40,758 nucleotides of DNA from Robiginitomaculum sp. (GTDB taxonomy: Bacteria; Pseudomonadota; Alphaproteobacteria; Caulobacterales; Maricaulaceae). Of the stretch, positions 17,646-26,188 are shown one piece after another (positions within the stretch are counted from its first letter, which is position 1; each line of letters opens with the position of its first letter). Under the pieces are notes generated by a model. That model searched no databases, had not been told where the DNA came from, and saw nothing but the letters and a program-made list of their open reading frames with translations. Made by a program: the position numbers and the translations under genes. Location: assembly GCA_021776635.1 (NCBI GenBank), contig JAJFFN010000029.1:1-40758 (forward strand). Direction: 5' to 3'.

Positions 17646-19037
17646 ATGTCAGAACCTCTTGATAGCAAAAACGTAAATTTATCCGTTTCTATGGACGGCA
17701 GTATTGAGGCGCGTGTTTTTTCTAACGCGAGACTGATGCTTGGCGCGAAGGTTTTTGGGTCTGCGCTCGGGTTTATCACGCTCATAATCGCAGCTAGAGG
17801 ACTCACCAAGGCTGACCTTGGTCTTGTTCTGTTTCTACATGGTTACATGCTGTTCTTTGCGGAAGTTGCTACATTTAAGTCGTGGCAGACACTTATTCGG
17901 TTCGGGACGAAGGATTTAAATAAAAAAGACTCGCGCGGGCTGATCAAGCTCATAAGATTTAGTATAGCGCTTGATTTTATTTCGGCTTTGTGTGCTTTCA
18001 TAGCCGCCACCGGTTTGTTTGCTTTAATCGTGTTTTTCGCGGCTTACATGCCAGCTTTTGGGGACGAAGGATTTAAATTTGATGCCACGCAAATTAGCGC
18101 TTATGTTTATGTCTATTGCATTTTAATATTTGCCTCACAACAAGGTGCCGCAATCGGTATTTTTCGGGTGTTCAACAAATTTAATGTTTTGGCGGCACGG
18201 GCACTTATCATGCCGGCAGTACGGTTAATCGGCACAATAACCGCATACACATTACACAGCGGTATCGAGGGATATATAGCGGCATGGTTTATGTCGTCCT
18301 TATTGGGAAAACTTGCTTTGCCAATACTTGCTTTTTTTGAGTTACGAAAACGAAACCTAGCCTCTTACGTATTCGCGCGGTGGCCTTCACTGCGCTATAA
18401 ACGAGATGGATTATGGGCATTTGTCTGGAAAAGTAACATCGATTCTACGCTTGCCGCAGGTATAACCCACCTTCCAATAATTATTGTGGCACCATTTTTT
18501 GGCTCTGGTTATGTTGCCGTCTATAAAATAGCAGAGGAAATAGCTAATCTTCTCTCAAGGGGTATTCTCCTACTCGATCAAGTCATTTACCCAGAATTTG
18601 CCAGGATCATTCACCAAGGAAAGCAGGCGTATATTTGGAAAATAGTTATAAAATCTGCAAGCGTTCTCCTTGGCAGTGGCATAGCACTTTCTTTACTTGT
18701 TGCTGTGTTTGGCCCTAGCCTGGTCACGAGCGCTTATGGCGTAGGGTATGAAAATGTAGTTCAGCTTTCTATTTTACTGGTTCTAGCAGCGGCAATTACA
18801 GGCATTGTAGCGCCTATTTATCCATTGTTTTACGCTCTGGGACGCCCAGAAACCGCCATATGGGCACGCTTAATTGGTCTAAGCTTTTATCTCACTAGCT
18901 TTGTGTATTTAAGCACACGGATTGGATATTCAGGCCCTGGTTGGGCGGCAATTCTCGGCAATGCAATCAGCGCAGCGCTGGCTATTTGGTTTGCAAAAAA
19001 GCTATTACAGCAATCGGCTGAAAGGCATAAAAAATGA
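17646..19037 (+). CDS. Polysaccharide/lipid-linked oligosaccharide flippase (Wzx/MATE-like)
   Basis: About 463 residues with some 12 to 14 hydrophobic segments, typical of the Wzx/polysaccharide-synthesis branch of the MOP superfamily. It opens with ARVFSNARLMLGAKVFGSALGFITLIIAARGLTKADLG. It probably moves a lipid-linked glycan or glycophospholipid across the inner membrane. ATG 17646 is preferred to an in-frame TTG at 17604 because family homology begins shortly after it, though no strong ribosome binding site is seen. The stop overlaps the next ATG by four bases, coupling it to a CDP-alcohol phosphotransferase. Confidence 0.82.
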   Translation: MSEPLDSKNVNLSVSMDGSIEARVFSNARLMLGAKVFGSALGFITLIIAARGLTKADLGLVLFLHGYMLFFAEVATFKSWQTLIRFGTKDLNKKDSRGLIKLIRFSIALDFISALCAFIAATGLFALIVFFAAYMPAFGDEGFKFDATQISAYVYVYCILIFASQQGAAIGIFRVFNKFNVLAARALIMPAVRLIGTITAYTLHSGIEGYIAAWFMSSLLGKLALPILAFFELRKRNLASYVFARWPSLRYKRDGLWAFVWKSNIDSTLAAGITHLPIIIVAPFFGSGYVAVYKIAEEIANLLSRGILLLDQVIYPEFARIIHQGKQAYIWKIVIKSASVLLGSGIALSLLVAVFGPSLVTSAYGVGYENVVQLSILLVLAAAITGIVAPIYPLFYALGRPETAIWARLIGLSFYLTSFVYLSTRIGYSGPGWAAILGNAISAALAIWFAKKLLQQSAERHKK

Positions 19038-20179
19038 CCCAATCTAAACATGACAGTTTTGACATAGCCCTAAAACTATTGGCACCCGTCGAGGGTAAGC
19101 TTTGGGGGCTGACCATCGAAGAATGGCAAATGCGGGCTTTTTCCAAGATCGGTATAGGGCCTGAAAACAGTGACGACAATGGAAATATATTTTACATTGG
19201 CACAGAGTGGATTTTATCCGCACAATTGGCAAAAGCGCTCAGAGACCGCCCCCTAACGGCGCTGATTGTTGCTGGAAAAATCATTGCCGTAAATGCCCCG
19301 CGAAGCCTTGATAATCAGAAAATTATATCGGCAATAGCCCAAAATAATCATAATGTTTTGCAAGATTTAAATATATTGCTGCAAACGCCACTACAGATTG
19401 CAGGTTCGTATAATGAAATGTTGCGCAAACGCGAAACGCCCTTCGCTCTTAGCGTAAAGCAGAATGATATTTCTGTCATAGAGCAAAAGTTATTTGATAG
19501 TTCCTATAAAGGTATCACGGATTTTGTTACCAAATATATATGGCCTGTTCCTGCTTTTCATGTGACGCGTTTCTGTGCTGCGTTTAAAATTACGCCAAAC
19601 ACAGTCACCACACTCAGTCTACTCCTCGTGATAGCCGCCATGTACTTTTTTTGGCACGCACAATGGGTCGCTGGTTTTATTGCCGGCTGGGGCATGACCT
19701 TTCTTGATACGGTTGACGGAAAGCTTGCCAGAACGACAATGCGTTATTCGAAGTGGGGCAATGTATATGATCACGGGATAGACTTAATTCATCCTCCATT
19801 TTGGTACTGGGCCTGGTTTGTAGGATTGCAAGGTGTTGAGAGTTCACTTGGCGTGTGGCTAGAACTCAGCTTTATGGCTATTTTAGCGGGTTATCTTGTC
19901 GACAGGGTCATTGAAGGTTTATTCATTGTTAAGTTCAAATTTCATATTCATGTTTGGAGACCAATAGATAGTTTCGTACGCATCATTACCGCAAGACGAA
20001 ATCCAAATATGTTTATTTTCATGTTGGCAATGATGTTAGTCTCCGTTTTTCCTCAAGCAGGTATATTGGGCTTTATCTTGGTGGCTGTTTGGACCTGGCT
20101 TTGCATTGGCTTTCATATTTGGCGATTATTGCAAGCTTATTTTACAGGTAAAAACGTTCGATCTTGGCTACTTTCCTAA
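19034..20179 (+). CDS. CDP-alcohol phosphotransferase with degenerate nucleotidyltransferase-like N-terminus
   Basis: A 381-residue protein. The C-terminal membrane domain (about 175-375) carries the complete CDP-alcohol phosphotransferase motif D-x2-DG-x2-AR-x8-G-x3-D-x3-D: Asp225, Asp228, Gly229, Ala232, Arg233, Gly242, Asp246, Asp250. It exchanges CMP of a CDP-alcohol for an alcohol acceptor. The N-terminal 170 residues resemble the layout of the nucleotidyltransferase half of bifunctional inositol-phosphate cytidylyltransferase/DIP-phosphate synthases but lack the glycine-rich GxGxR signature, so this half is probably not catalytic. An intact nucleotidyltransferase is encoded just downstream. 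Confidence 0.8.
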   Translation: MTQSKHDSFDIALKLLAPVEGKLWGLTIEEWQMRAFSKIGIGPENSDDNGNIFYIGTEWILSAQLAKALRDRPLTALIVAGKIIAVNAPRSLDNQKIISAIAQNNHNVLQDLNILLQTPLQIAGSYNEMLRKRETPFALSVKQNDISVIEQKLFDSSYKGITDFVTKYIWPVPAFHVTRFCAAFKITPNTVTTLSLLLVIAAMYFFWHAQWVAGFIAGWGMTFLDTVDGKLARTTMRYSKWGNVYDHGIDLIHPPFWYWAWFVGLQGVESSLGVWLELSFMAILAGYLVDRVIEGLFIVKFKFHIHVWRPIDSFVRIITARRNPNMFIFMLAMMLVSVFPQAGILGFILVAVWTWLCIGFHIWRLLQAYFTGKNVRSWLLS

Positions 20180-20382
20180 TATACGGCGAAGAGGCTTATC
20201 TAAACAAATCAAGTTTAAAAGCACAAAATTTTGAAGCCTAAACAACTGACATTACACGAGGATATCACTTATTGTTGATTATCGTTGAATTGAAACTGAG
20301 TAATATGGGTTGCTAGTTAAATCAAGCGGCACACCAATCATTTCACAAAGATGCCTAAAACATACTCTGGAGAGAGAGAACG

Positions 20383-21138
20383 ATGAAAGTAATTATATTA
20401 AGTGCAGGGAGAGGCAGTCGCCTACTCCCATTAACAACTGATCTTCCGAAATGCCTTTTACCCATTGGCAATACAACAGTATTGGGTCACCAGTTAAATA
20501 CATTGCGCGAGAACGGTATAACAGACGTCTTTGTTGTCACAGGCTTTAAGACACATCTTGTCGAAGAAGAAATTGCCAAACAGCCTGCGGGCATGAAAAT
20601 TGAAGCTATTTTCAATCCTTTTTTCGAAGTCTCTGACAATCTTGCAAGTTGCTGGATGGCCAAAGACATCATGGATGACAACGTATTGCTGATAAACGGC
20701 GATACATTGTTCGAGTCTAATTTATTGCGCCAGGTTTTGAACTCCAAAGCTAATAATATTCAAATTACAATTGACCGCAAAGACCAGTATGACTGGGATG
20801 ATATGAAGGTCACTCTTGACGGCCCAAGATTAAAAGCAATCGGCAAAGATTTAAAAGCCCATAATACACACGCCGAGTCCATTGGTATGCTGAGATTCAT
20901 TGGCGAAGGTGTTTTCCAGTTTAGATCTATCCTTGAACAGAAAATGCGCTCACCACAAGGCACGAGTTCTTGGTTCCTAAGCGCAATAGATGCAATTGCC
21001 AAAAGCGATTTCGAAGTTTCTACGTTTTCGATAGAAGGTTTGAAATGGGCGGAATTAGACACACAAGATGATTACACAAATTGCTGCGCGTTGTTCAGCA
21101 CACAACTTGAAACCAACCTGCGTAATGTTGTGGCTTAA
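20383..21138 (+). CDS. Sugar-phosphate / alcohol-phosphate nucleotidyltransferase
   Basis: A 251-residue NTP-transferase with the signature SAGRGSRLLPLTTDLPKCLLPI (residues 6-27), the metal site LLINGDTLFE (about 103-112) and a later region ELDTQDDY. It resembles phosphocholine/inositol-phosphate cytidylyltransferases (LicC/IPCT-like) more than the hexose enzymes, but NTP and substrate are not certain. It would make the NDP-alcohol used by the neighbouring CDP-alcohol phosphotransferase. A strong GGAGAGAGAG ribosome binding site precedes the ATG. A 203-base gap from the upstream gene suggests a possible promoter of its own, which I could not define. Confidence 0.85.
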   Translation: MKVIILSAGRGSRLLPLTTDLPKCLLPIGNTTVLGHQLNTLRENGITDVFVVTGFKTHLVEEEIAKQPAGMKIEAIFNPFFEVSDNLASCWMAKDIMDDNVLLINGDTLFESNLLRQVLNSKANNIQITIDRKDQYDWDDMKVTLDGPRLKAIGKDLKAHNTHAESIGMLRFIGEGVFQFRSILEQKMRSPQGTSSWFLSAIDAIAKSDFEVSTFSIEGLKWAELDTQDDYTNCCALFSTQLETNLRNVVA

Positions 21139-21191
21139 TATCAATCAAAAACAGGGTTTATAGAGCGTCATAAACTTCGTTATTCTATCGG

Positions 21192-22430
21192 CTAAGCGGG
21201 GTCATCTGTATTACGCGATAATTTCTTTGGCGTTTGCGTTTTCGTGTTGACGAGAACGGCTGCCGATATTTGTGCGAGAACATTGACGGTCGTGCGCATC
21301 ATATCTGGAATACGGTCAATACCGAGCATAAAAGCCAAACCAGCAACTGGTACACCTATAGCATCTAGCGCTGGTGCCATCGTAACGATACTGGATGAGG
21401 GCACTGGAGCTACAGTTAATGAAACCAAAAATGTTGCCAACACAACGGCCCCAGCCGTAGCGATGGGTATGGGAACGCCATATAAATGCGCGAGAAAAAC
21501 AATGGCAGCTCCCTGGAATAGAGCACTACCCGGTCTATACATAGACGCGCCGAGCGGAATCAATAAATCTGCTACGGTTTCAGACACACCCAAATTATTC
21601 GTTGTTTCTTCTAAAGACACAGGGATTGCAGCAGCCGTGCTGGTGGTTGAAAATGCAACTGATGCGGCACCCATAGTCCCTTTGAAAAATTTGGTGGGTC
21701 GTATTTTGGCGACAAAGAACAACATTGGTAAAAAGACCAAAGCTACTAGGATCACTAGTCCGACAAAAACACTCACAATAAATATACCCAAACTTTGCAG
21801 TAATTCCCAACCCAACAAGGCAGTTGCAGGGGCAATTAAGCCAAATATGCCAATCGGCGCGGTATAAAGTATCCACCAGACCAATTTAATTAAAGCTTCA
21901 CTTAAATCTTCTGCAGCCGTAATCATCCTATCACGGCGTTCCTTAGCCAAGGTTCCTGTTGCGGCAGCTATTAAAGCTGTGAAGACTATCAAAGGCAGGA
22001 TGGCGCCGTCAGCAGCCGCAGCAAATGGATTAGACGGTACTAAGCTCACAATAAAATCTGTGATGCTTTGTAATTTAGGCAATGCAGTCGCCGAGGCTTG
22101 CGGCATTTCTATTTCGGGGGCGAAGCGAAGGCCAACCTTCATTACAACCATACCAATAATTATTGCTGGCACGAGGGTGATCCAGTAAAAAGCAAGTGTC
22201 ATTCCGCCTATTTTTCCAAGTTGTTTTGGATCACCGAGCCGCGCAACGCTGGCAAATATAACGGAAACCACCAAAGGAATAACCACCATTTTAATGGCGT
22301 TGATAAAAATTTTCCCCAGTGGCGCCGACTCGCGCGCTATAGCATGCAATAATGGATTGCCAGTCATTGCCGCGCCGAGCCCTACAAGCAAGCCGAGGAC
22401 AAGACCTAATGTTATTATTTTATTGAGCAT
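21192..22430 (-). CDS. Dicarboxylate/amino acid:cation symporter (DAACS family)
   Basis: A 412-residue transporter of the GltP/DctA family: about eight helices, the serine/threonine-rich re-entrant loop AFSTTSTAAAIPVSLE, and the second half with LIPLGASMYRPGSALFQGAAIVFLAHLYG and MLGIDRIPDMMRTTVNV. Family members import glutamate, aspartate or C4-dicarboxylates with Na+ or H+. It is the last gene of a tightly spaced minus-strand cluster (14 bases after the serine-hydrolase gene) encoding peptidases and D-amino-acid enzymes. An acidic amino acid, perhaps of D form, is a reasonable but unproven cargo. Confidence 0.9.
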   Translation of the reverse strand: MLNKIITLGLVLGLLVGLGAAMTGNPLLHAIARESAPLGKIFINAIKMVVIPLVVSVIFASVARLGDPKQLGKIGGMTLAFYWITLVPAIIIGMVVMKVGLRFAPEIEMPQASATALPKLQSITDFIVSLVPSNPFAAAADGAILPLIVFTALIAAATGTLAKERRDRMITAAEDLSEALIKLVWWILYTAPIGIFGLIAPATALLGWELLQSLGIFIVSVFVGLVILVALVFLPMLFFVAKIRPTKFFKGTMGAASVAFSTTSTAAAIPVSLEETTNNLGVSETVADLLIPLGASMYRPGSALFQGAAIVFLAHLYGVPIPIATAGAVVLATFLVSLTVAPVPSSSIVTMAPALDAIGVPVAGLAFMLGIDRIPDMMRTTVNVLAQISAAVLVNTKTQTPKKLSRNTDDPA

Positions 22431-22444
22431 ATTGGCCTCTTTTT

Positions 22445-23476
22445 CTATTGATTGTCGTTATGGTCTCGGTCGCAATGAGTGGCGGGTTGGTTTGTTTGTT
22501 TTGTACCGCGAATATTTACACCAGCGCCCTGTACCACTTTTGAAAGCTGTGCAAGGTTTGCGCGAAGTTTATCATAATTTGGTTTGCTATTGGCTGTGAG
22601 AGGGTTTTTGGCAATGACAACATATACGCTGGCACGACAATCTTTCTCCCACCAACCAGCCTCTATGCGCACTTGTGGCATGGATGAGAGCGAGCCTCCT
22701 TTGTAATAATGATCACCGCGCATATTGTCTTTTTCTAGCCACATTACGGAGCGGGCTTCTGCGCGTAATTTGTCAGGCCGCGCAGAACTTGCTAGCTCGC
22801 CAAGCACCAATGCTAGCGCCTGTGCGCTGAGTAAATTATCGTCATTTTTTTGTCGATCGGCAAGCATATACCGAGCCAGCACCATATCATGGGCCTTGGG
22901 GAAACGTTGATGTATACGCTCGCTTAAGGCTTGCGGGCCGCCGAAATATTCAATGATCACATTAGTCGCCGCATTGTAGGCGGCGTTGGTCTCGACATGT
23001 TGTTTATGGATCATGGCTTCAGCCAATTGCCGGGCGGTTAAACTTTTTAACTCCGTGCGCGCCGAAGTTTGTTTCTCAGGCGTAAAGTGGGCAATGGCCT
23101 GTCCTTCAGGATTTTCGAGAAGTGCCTGAAGCTCAACAAAGGGCTGGTCGAGGGTTTGAATCTTATCATCAAAAAACTCGACCAAAATTGCTGTCTTTAT
23201 GGCGCTCGCGGCGGGCATAATGGCTTTTGAATTATAACTATACCAAGCTTGGCCGTCTGGCGGACCCAGCCAGACACTATATTCAAACCCTTCGTCATTG
23301 CCTTCAAGACCCGCGAGCTCGAATTCGATTGCTTGGATATCCAAATCAATATTTGGTTGAGCGGCACCATCAGGTCTAGAGCAAGACATAACCACAAAAC
23401 TACACATGGCTATAGCTATGGCTGTCTTGATTTTTTTCACGGCCCGGAAACGGCTATAAAGATAATTTTTTATCAT
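22445..23476 (-). CDS. Class A beta-lactamase-fold serine hydrolase, lipoprotein
   Basis: A 343-residue protein with a lipobox (VVMSC, Cys32). The active-site Ser91-x2-Lys94 (SAIK) sits at the expected place, the usual SDN motif is replaced by TNAAYN (163-168), and KGGS (259-262) stands for KTG. These are class A beta-lactamase/penicillin-interacting features, but the altered second motif suggests a peptidase or hydrolase rather than antibiotic resistance. AAAGGA lies seven bases before the ATG. Clustered with two M14 carboxypeptidases and a D-aminoacylase, it may cut D-amino-acid-containing peptides in the periplasm. Confidence 0.8.
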   Translation of the reverse strand: MIKNYLYSRFRAVKKIKTAIAIAMCSFVVMSCSRPDGAAQPNIDLDIQAIEFELAGLEGNDEGFEYSVWLGPPDGQAWYSYNSKAIMPAASAIKTAILVEFFDDKIQTLDQPFVELQALLENPEGQAIAHFTPEKQTSARTELKSLTARQLAEAMIHKQHVETNAAYNAATNVIIEYFGGPQALSERIHQRFPKAHDMVLARYMLADRQKNDDNLLSAQALALVLGELASSARPDKLRAEARSVMWLEKDNMRGDHYYKGGSLSSMPQVRIEAGWWEKDCRASVYVVIAKNPLTANSKPNYDKLRANLAQLSKVVQGAGVNIRGTKQTNQPATHCDRDHNDNQ

Positions 23477-23514
23477 TATTGTATCCTTTAAAACTAATTT
23501 TGCACGCGGTTCGT

Positions 23515-26124
23515 CTATTCATTGGGTTTGCTATTTGAGGCTGATTTTTCGTCTTTTCGATTATCAATAGCTTGTGTGAAAAATAAAGCATTGGCGTATA
23601 GCCGCTCGCTACCAAGCCAGATACTGCGAAAATTATTATTATGGCTAAACAAGACGATTTTGCCTTTGCCCGAACGGTGCATCGTTAATGCGGGCGTGTC
23701 TTTGATTTTATCAAGACGGTTTTTATCGGCATAACCGGTGATTAGCAGGTCTTTCTTGGCATAGACCAACGGCGTATCATAAGAAATTGGCGCAGCGGAC
23801 AAAATATCTTTGGCATTATAAAACACCGGAATTTCCGCGCGCTCAAACCCAAATATCAAAGGGTGGGTAAGGTCGGCTTTTGTTCTCAGTGCCGCGCCAG
23901 AAATTGTCCGCTTTCCTACATCTTGCTCATAATCTTGATATTTACGACGTTTGATTTTTTTGTTTTCATCGTTGGTTTTTTTAGATTCATTTACTGTTTT
24001 CTCGCTCGTAAAAATTACCGAATTTTCTAGCCAAATTGCCGCTTTCTTTTGCGCAATCAAAATACCCCCTGCATTGACCCAACTTTGTAAAATCTCTGGA
24101 ATTTTTGGCCTAGATTTATAATCGCCGTCGGCTAAAAGCAGATGCGTAAATCCGTTTAAGTCGGTGGTTTTAACCCTGTCTAAATCCAGCAATGTCAACG
24201 GGACGCCGAAAGTCTTATCGACCGCGTAACGAATTTCGCCTGCCTCGGTTGGCGCAACGCCTTCACCCACCAACAGTGCCGGCTTAATTGGTGCCAACAC
24301 TTTCATATTGCGCGAGCCTAAATCAGGTCCAGACGGCGATAAAGCCGAGCTGAGCTCATGAACTTTTACACTAGTGTGGCGGCCAAACACTTGTCGGGCT
24401 CGCTCGTGCTCTTCTGCGGTTTTTGGTTGAAGAAGAATTGTTCCGGCTTTAAATTTATGCCTACCAGAAGGAAAGGTACTTCCCGTAAATTTCAAAAGTG
24501 TCAGGCGGGGCTTGAGCTCTTGCACCGTTAATGCTTGTAACAGATGTGGCGCACGGTATTGATCCCAAGGAATTGCGTAGGCAACAGGTGTCTCCTGCGG
24601 CCAAATTTTGGCTTTGCTTTCCGTATTTATGACAATAGGATTCGTATTTATATTGCCTAAATGTTTTAACGGCGCATAGGGCAGGTTTAACGCCAAGGGC
24701 AAATTCCAGGTCGAGACATCATAAAAGACCGTGTCATCAAAGTCTGTTCTGGTTTCAAACAAAGACCGGATCAGACCATATTGCTCGCCGTTGGTTTTAA
24801 CCGCATAAGCATGGTCTTTTTTAAATATTTCTTGCCCAATTCGAATATCTGCCGTCAGGCCGTAAACTGGTATTTTGTGTAAATTCAAGATATCCAACAA
24901 TTTTTGTGCCCGTTCAGGGTCACCATCGTCTGAAAATATATAAGCTTTTACCGGGTCTGCTAAAGCACGGCGCACCGTTTCGTCCCTTGCAGAAAACCGG
25001 TAGTTTAAGATATCAGTACGGTAAGCGTCCGCCCCCTTCAGCAACGAAATCGAAGTGGCCAGATGATTGGCTATAGCCTCTTGAAAGCGGATTTTAACAC
25101 CGCCAAGCTCGCGGGCATGACCGCGCACCGCGGTTTGTTCAAACAACAGGCCTATTGCCCCCGTTGCATCCGGATACGCGGAACCTTTACCATAATAAAA
25201 ATCGTCATACCTTTCTTCAGTAAAATAAGGTTGAGCCCGCGCGTCCAGTGCTTTTGCATGATAGTTGGCCAAGCCCTTGGTGATGCGCTGATTTTCTTTG
25301 GACGTTAGCGGATGGGTGCGCTTCGGGTGGCCGGGTTGGAAAAAATAACTGGGAAATTCGCCGTCCATTTCGTGGTAATCACCCAGCACATGTGGCCGCC
25401 ATTTTTGGTAAGCTTTTATCCGAGCTTTTGATTCTGGATGGACAGTAAAAATCCAGTCTCGGTTCAGGTCAAACCAGTAATGATTGGTGCGCCCCGATGG
25501 CCAGCTTTCAAAATGATCTCGGTTACTGGGTTCAAAATTTTCACTTACCCCTTTGTTTTGATTGACATGTGTACTAAAACGTCCAACCCCGTCAGGGTTT
25601 TGTGCTGGTTCAATAATCACAATGGTTTTGGCCAAAAAATCCCGGACCCAGTCTTCATTTGAGGCGGCCAGATAATAAGCGAAAAGCGCAGAAGCATTCG
25701 CCCCCGAAGGTTCATTACCGTGGACGCTATAGGCCAGATTTAGCACCAAAATATCGTCATTGGCCGCTTTGGCAGTTTGATGTTGTTTTAAAACTTCATC
25801 CAGATTAGTGATGTTTTCCGGCGACGAAATATACACATGCAATAGCGCATTGCGCTCGTGAGAATAACCGATGGTTTCCACGTCCACACGCGGGCTTTGC
25901 GCTGCGAGCTTATGCATATAACCGTTCAGCGCAGCAGGCGCGATATGCCAATCACCTATCTCAAATCCAAGATAAGTTTCCGGTAATTCTATGTTCGTAT
26001 CAAATGTAGTCTCTTGCGGGAAATATTTATTAGTAGGTTTTGCATTTGCCGTAACACACAATAAACAAAGTGCGCCTAAGAGCGCGATCTTTATGAGCCA
26101 AAAAACTTTCATAACACTATCCAA
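23515..26124 (-). CDS. M14 zinc carboxypeptidase with large C-terminal extension
   Basis: An 869-residue exported peptidase: signal peptide (LIKIALLGALCLLCVTANA, cleavage near 28), then an M14 domain with His135-x2-Glu138 (HGNEPSG), His251 (GDYHEMDGEF) and a likely catalytic Glu329 (LLFEQT). The remaining 500 residues look like an alpha/beta domain similar to class-I amidotransferase-like folds (ILQSWVNAGGILIAQKKAAIWL, then GKGKIVLFSHNNNFRS), as in other long bacterial M14 proteins. Translation may start at TTG 26124, well spaced from AAGGA, or at ATG 26112. It lies 64 bases after the D-aminoacylase gene. Confidence 0.85.
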   Translation of the reverse strand: MDSVMKVFWLIKIALLGALCLLCVTANAKPTNKYFPQETTFDTNIELPETYLGFEIGDWHIAPAALNGYMHKLAAQSPRVDVETIGYSHERNALLHVYISSPENITNLDEVLKQHQTAKAANDDILVLNLAYSVHGNEPSGANASALFAYYLAASNEDWVRDFLAKTIVIIEPAQNPDGVGRFSTHVNQNKGVSENFEPSNRDHFESWPSGRTNHYWFDLNRDWIFTVHPESKARIKAYQKWRPHVLGDYHEMDGEFPSYFFQPGHPKRTHPLTSKENQRITKGLANYHAKALDARAQPYFTEERYDDFYYGKGSAYPDATGAIGLLFEQTAVRGHARELGGVKIRFQEAIANHLATSISLLKGADAYRTDILNYRFSARDETVRRALADPVKAYIFSDDGDPERAQKLLDILNLHKIPVYGLTADIRIGQEIFKKDHAYAVKTNGEQYGLIRSLFETRTDFDDTVFYDVSTWNLPLALNLPYAPLKHLGNINTNPIVINTESKAKIWPQETPVAYAIPWDQYRAPHLLQALTVQELKPRLTLLKFTGSTFPSGRHKFKAGTILLQPKTAEEHERARQVFGRHTSVKVHELSSALSPSGPDLGSRNMKVLAPIKPALLVGEGVAPTEAGEIRYAVDKTFGVPLTLLDLDRVKTTDLNGFTHLLLADGDYKSRPKIPEILQSWVNAGGILIAQKKAAIWLENSVIFTSEKTVNESKKTNDENKKIKRRKYQDYEQDVGKRTISGAALRTKADLTHPLIFGFERAEIPVFYNAKDILSAAPISYDTPLVYAKKDLLITGYADKNRLDKIKDTPALTMHRSGKGKIVLFSHNNNFRSIWLGSERLYANALFFTQAIDNRKDEKSASNSKPNE

Positions 26125-26188
26125 AATTTATCCTTAAAGTTACTATATGCTTTGTTTTCACACATATTTGTTATAACAAACATTTAAA

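Noticed and set aside
22445..23476. Antibiotic-resistance beta-lactamase
   Set aside because: The SDN motif is altered and the genetic context is peptide/D-amino-acid catabolism.
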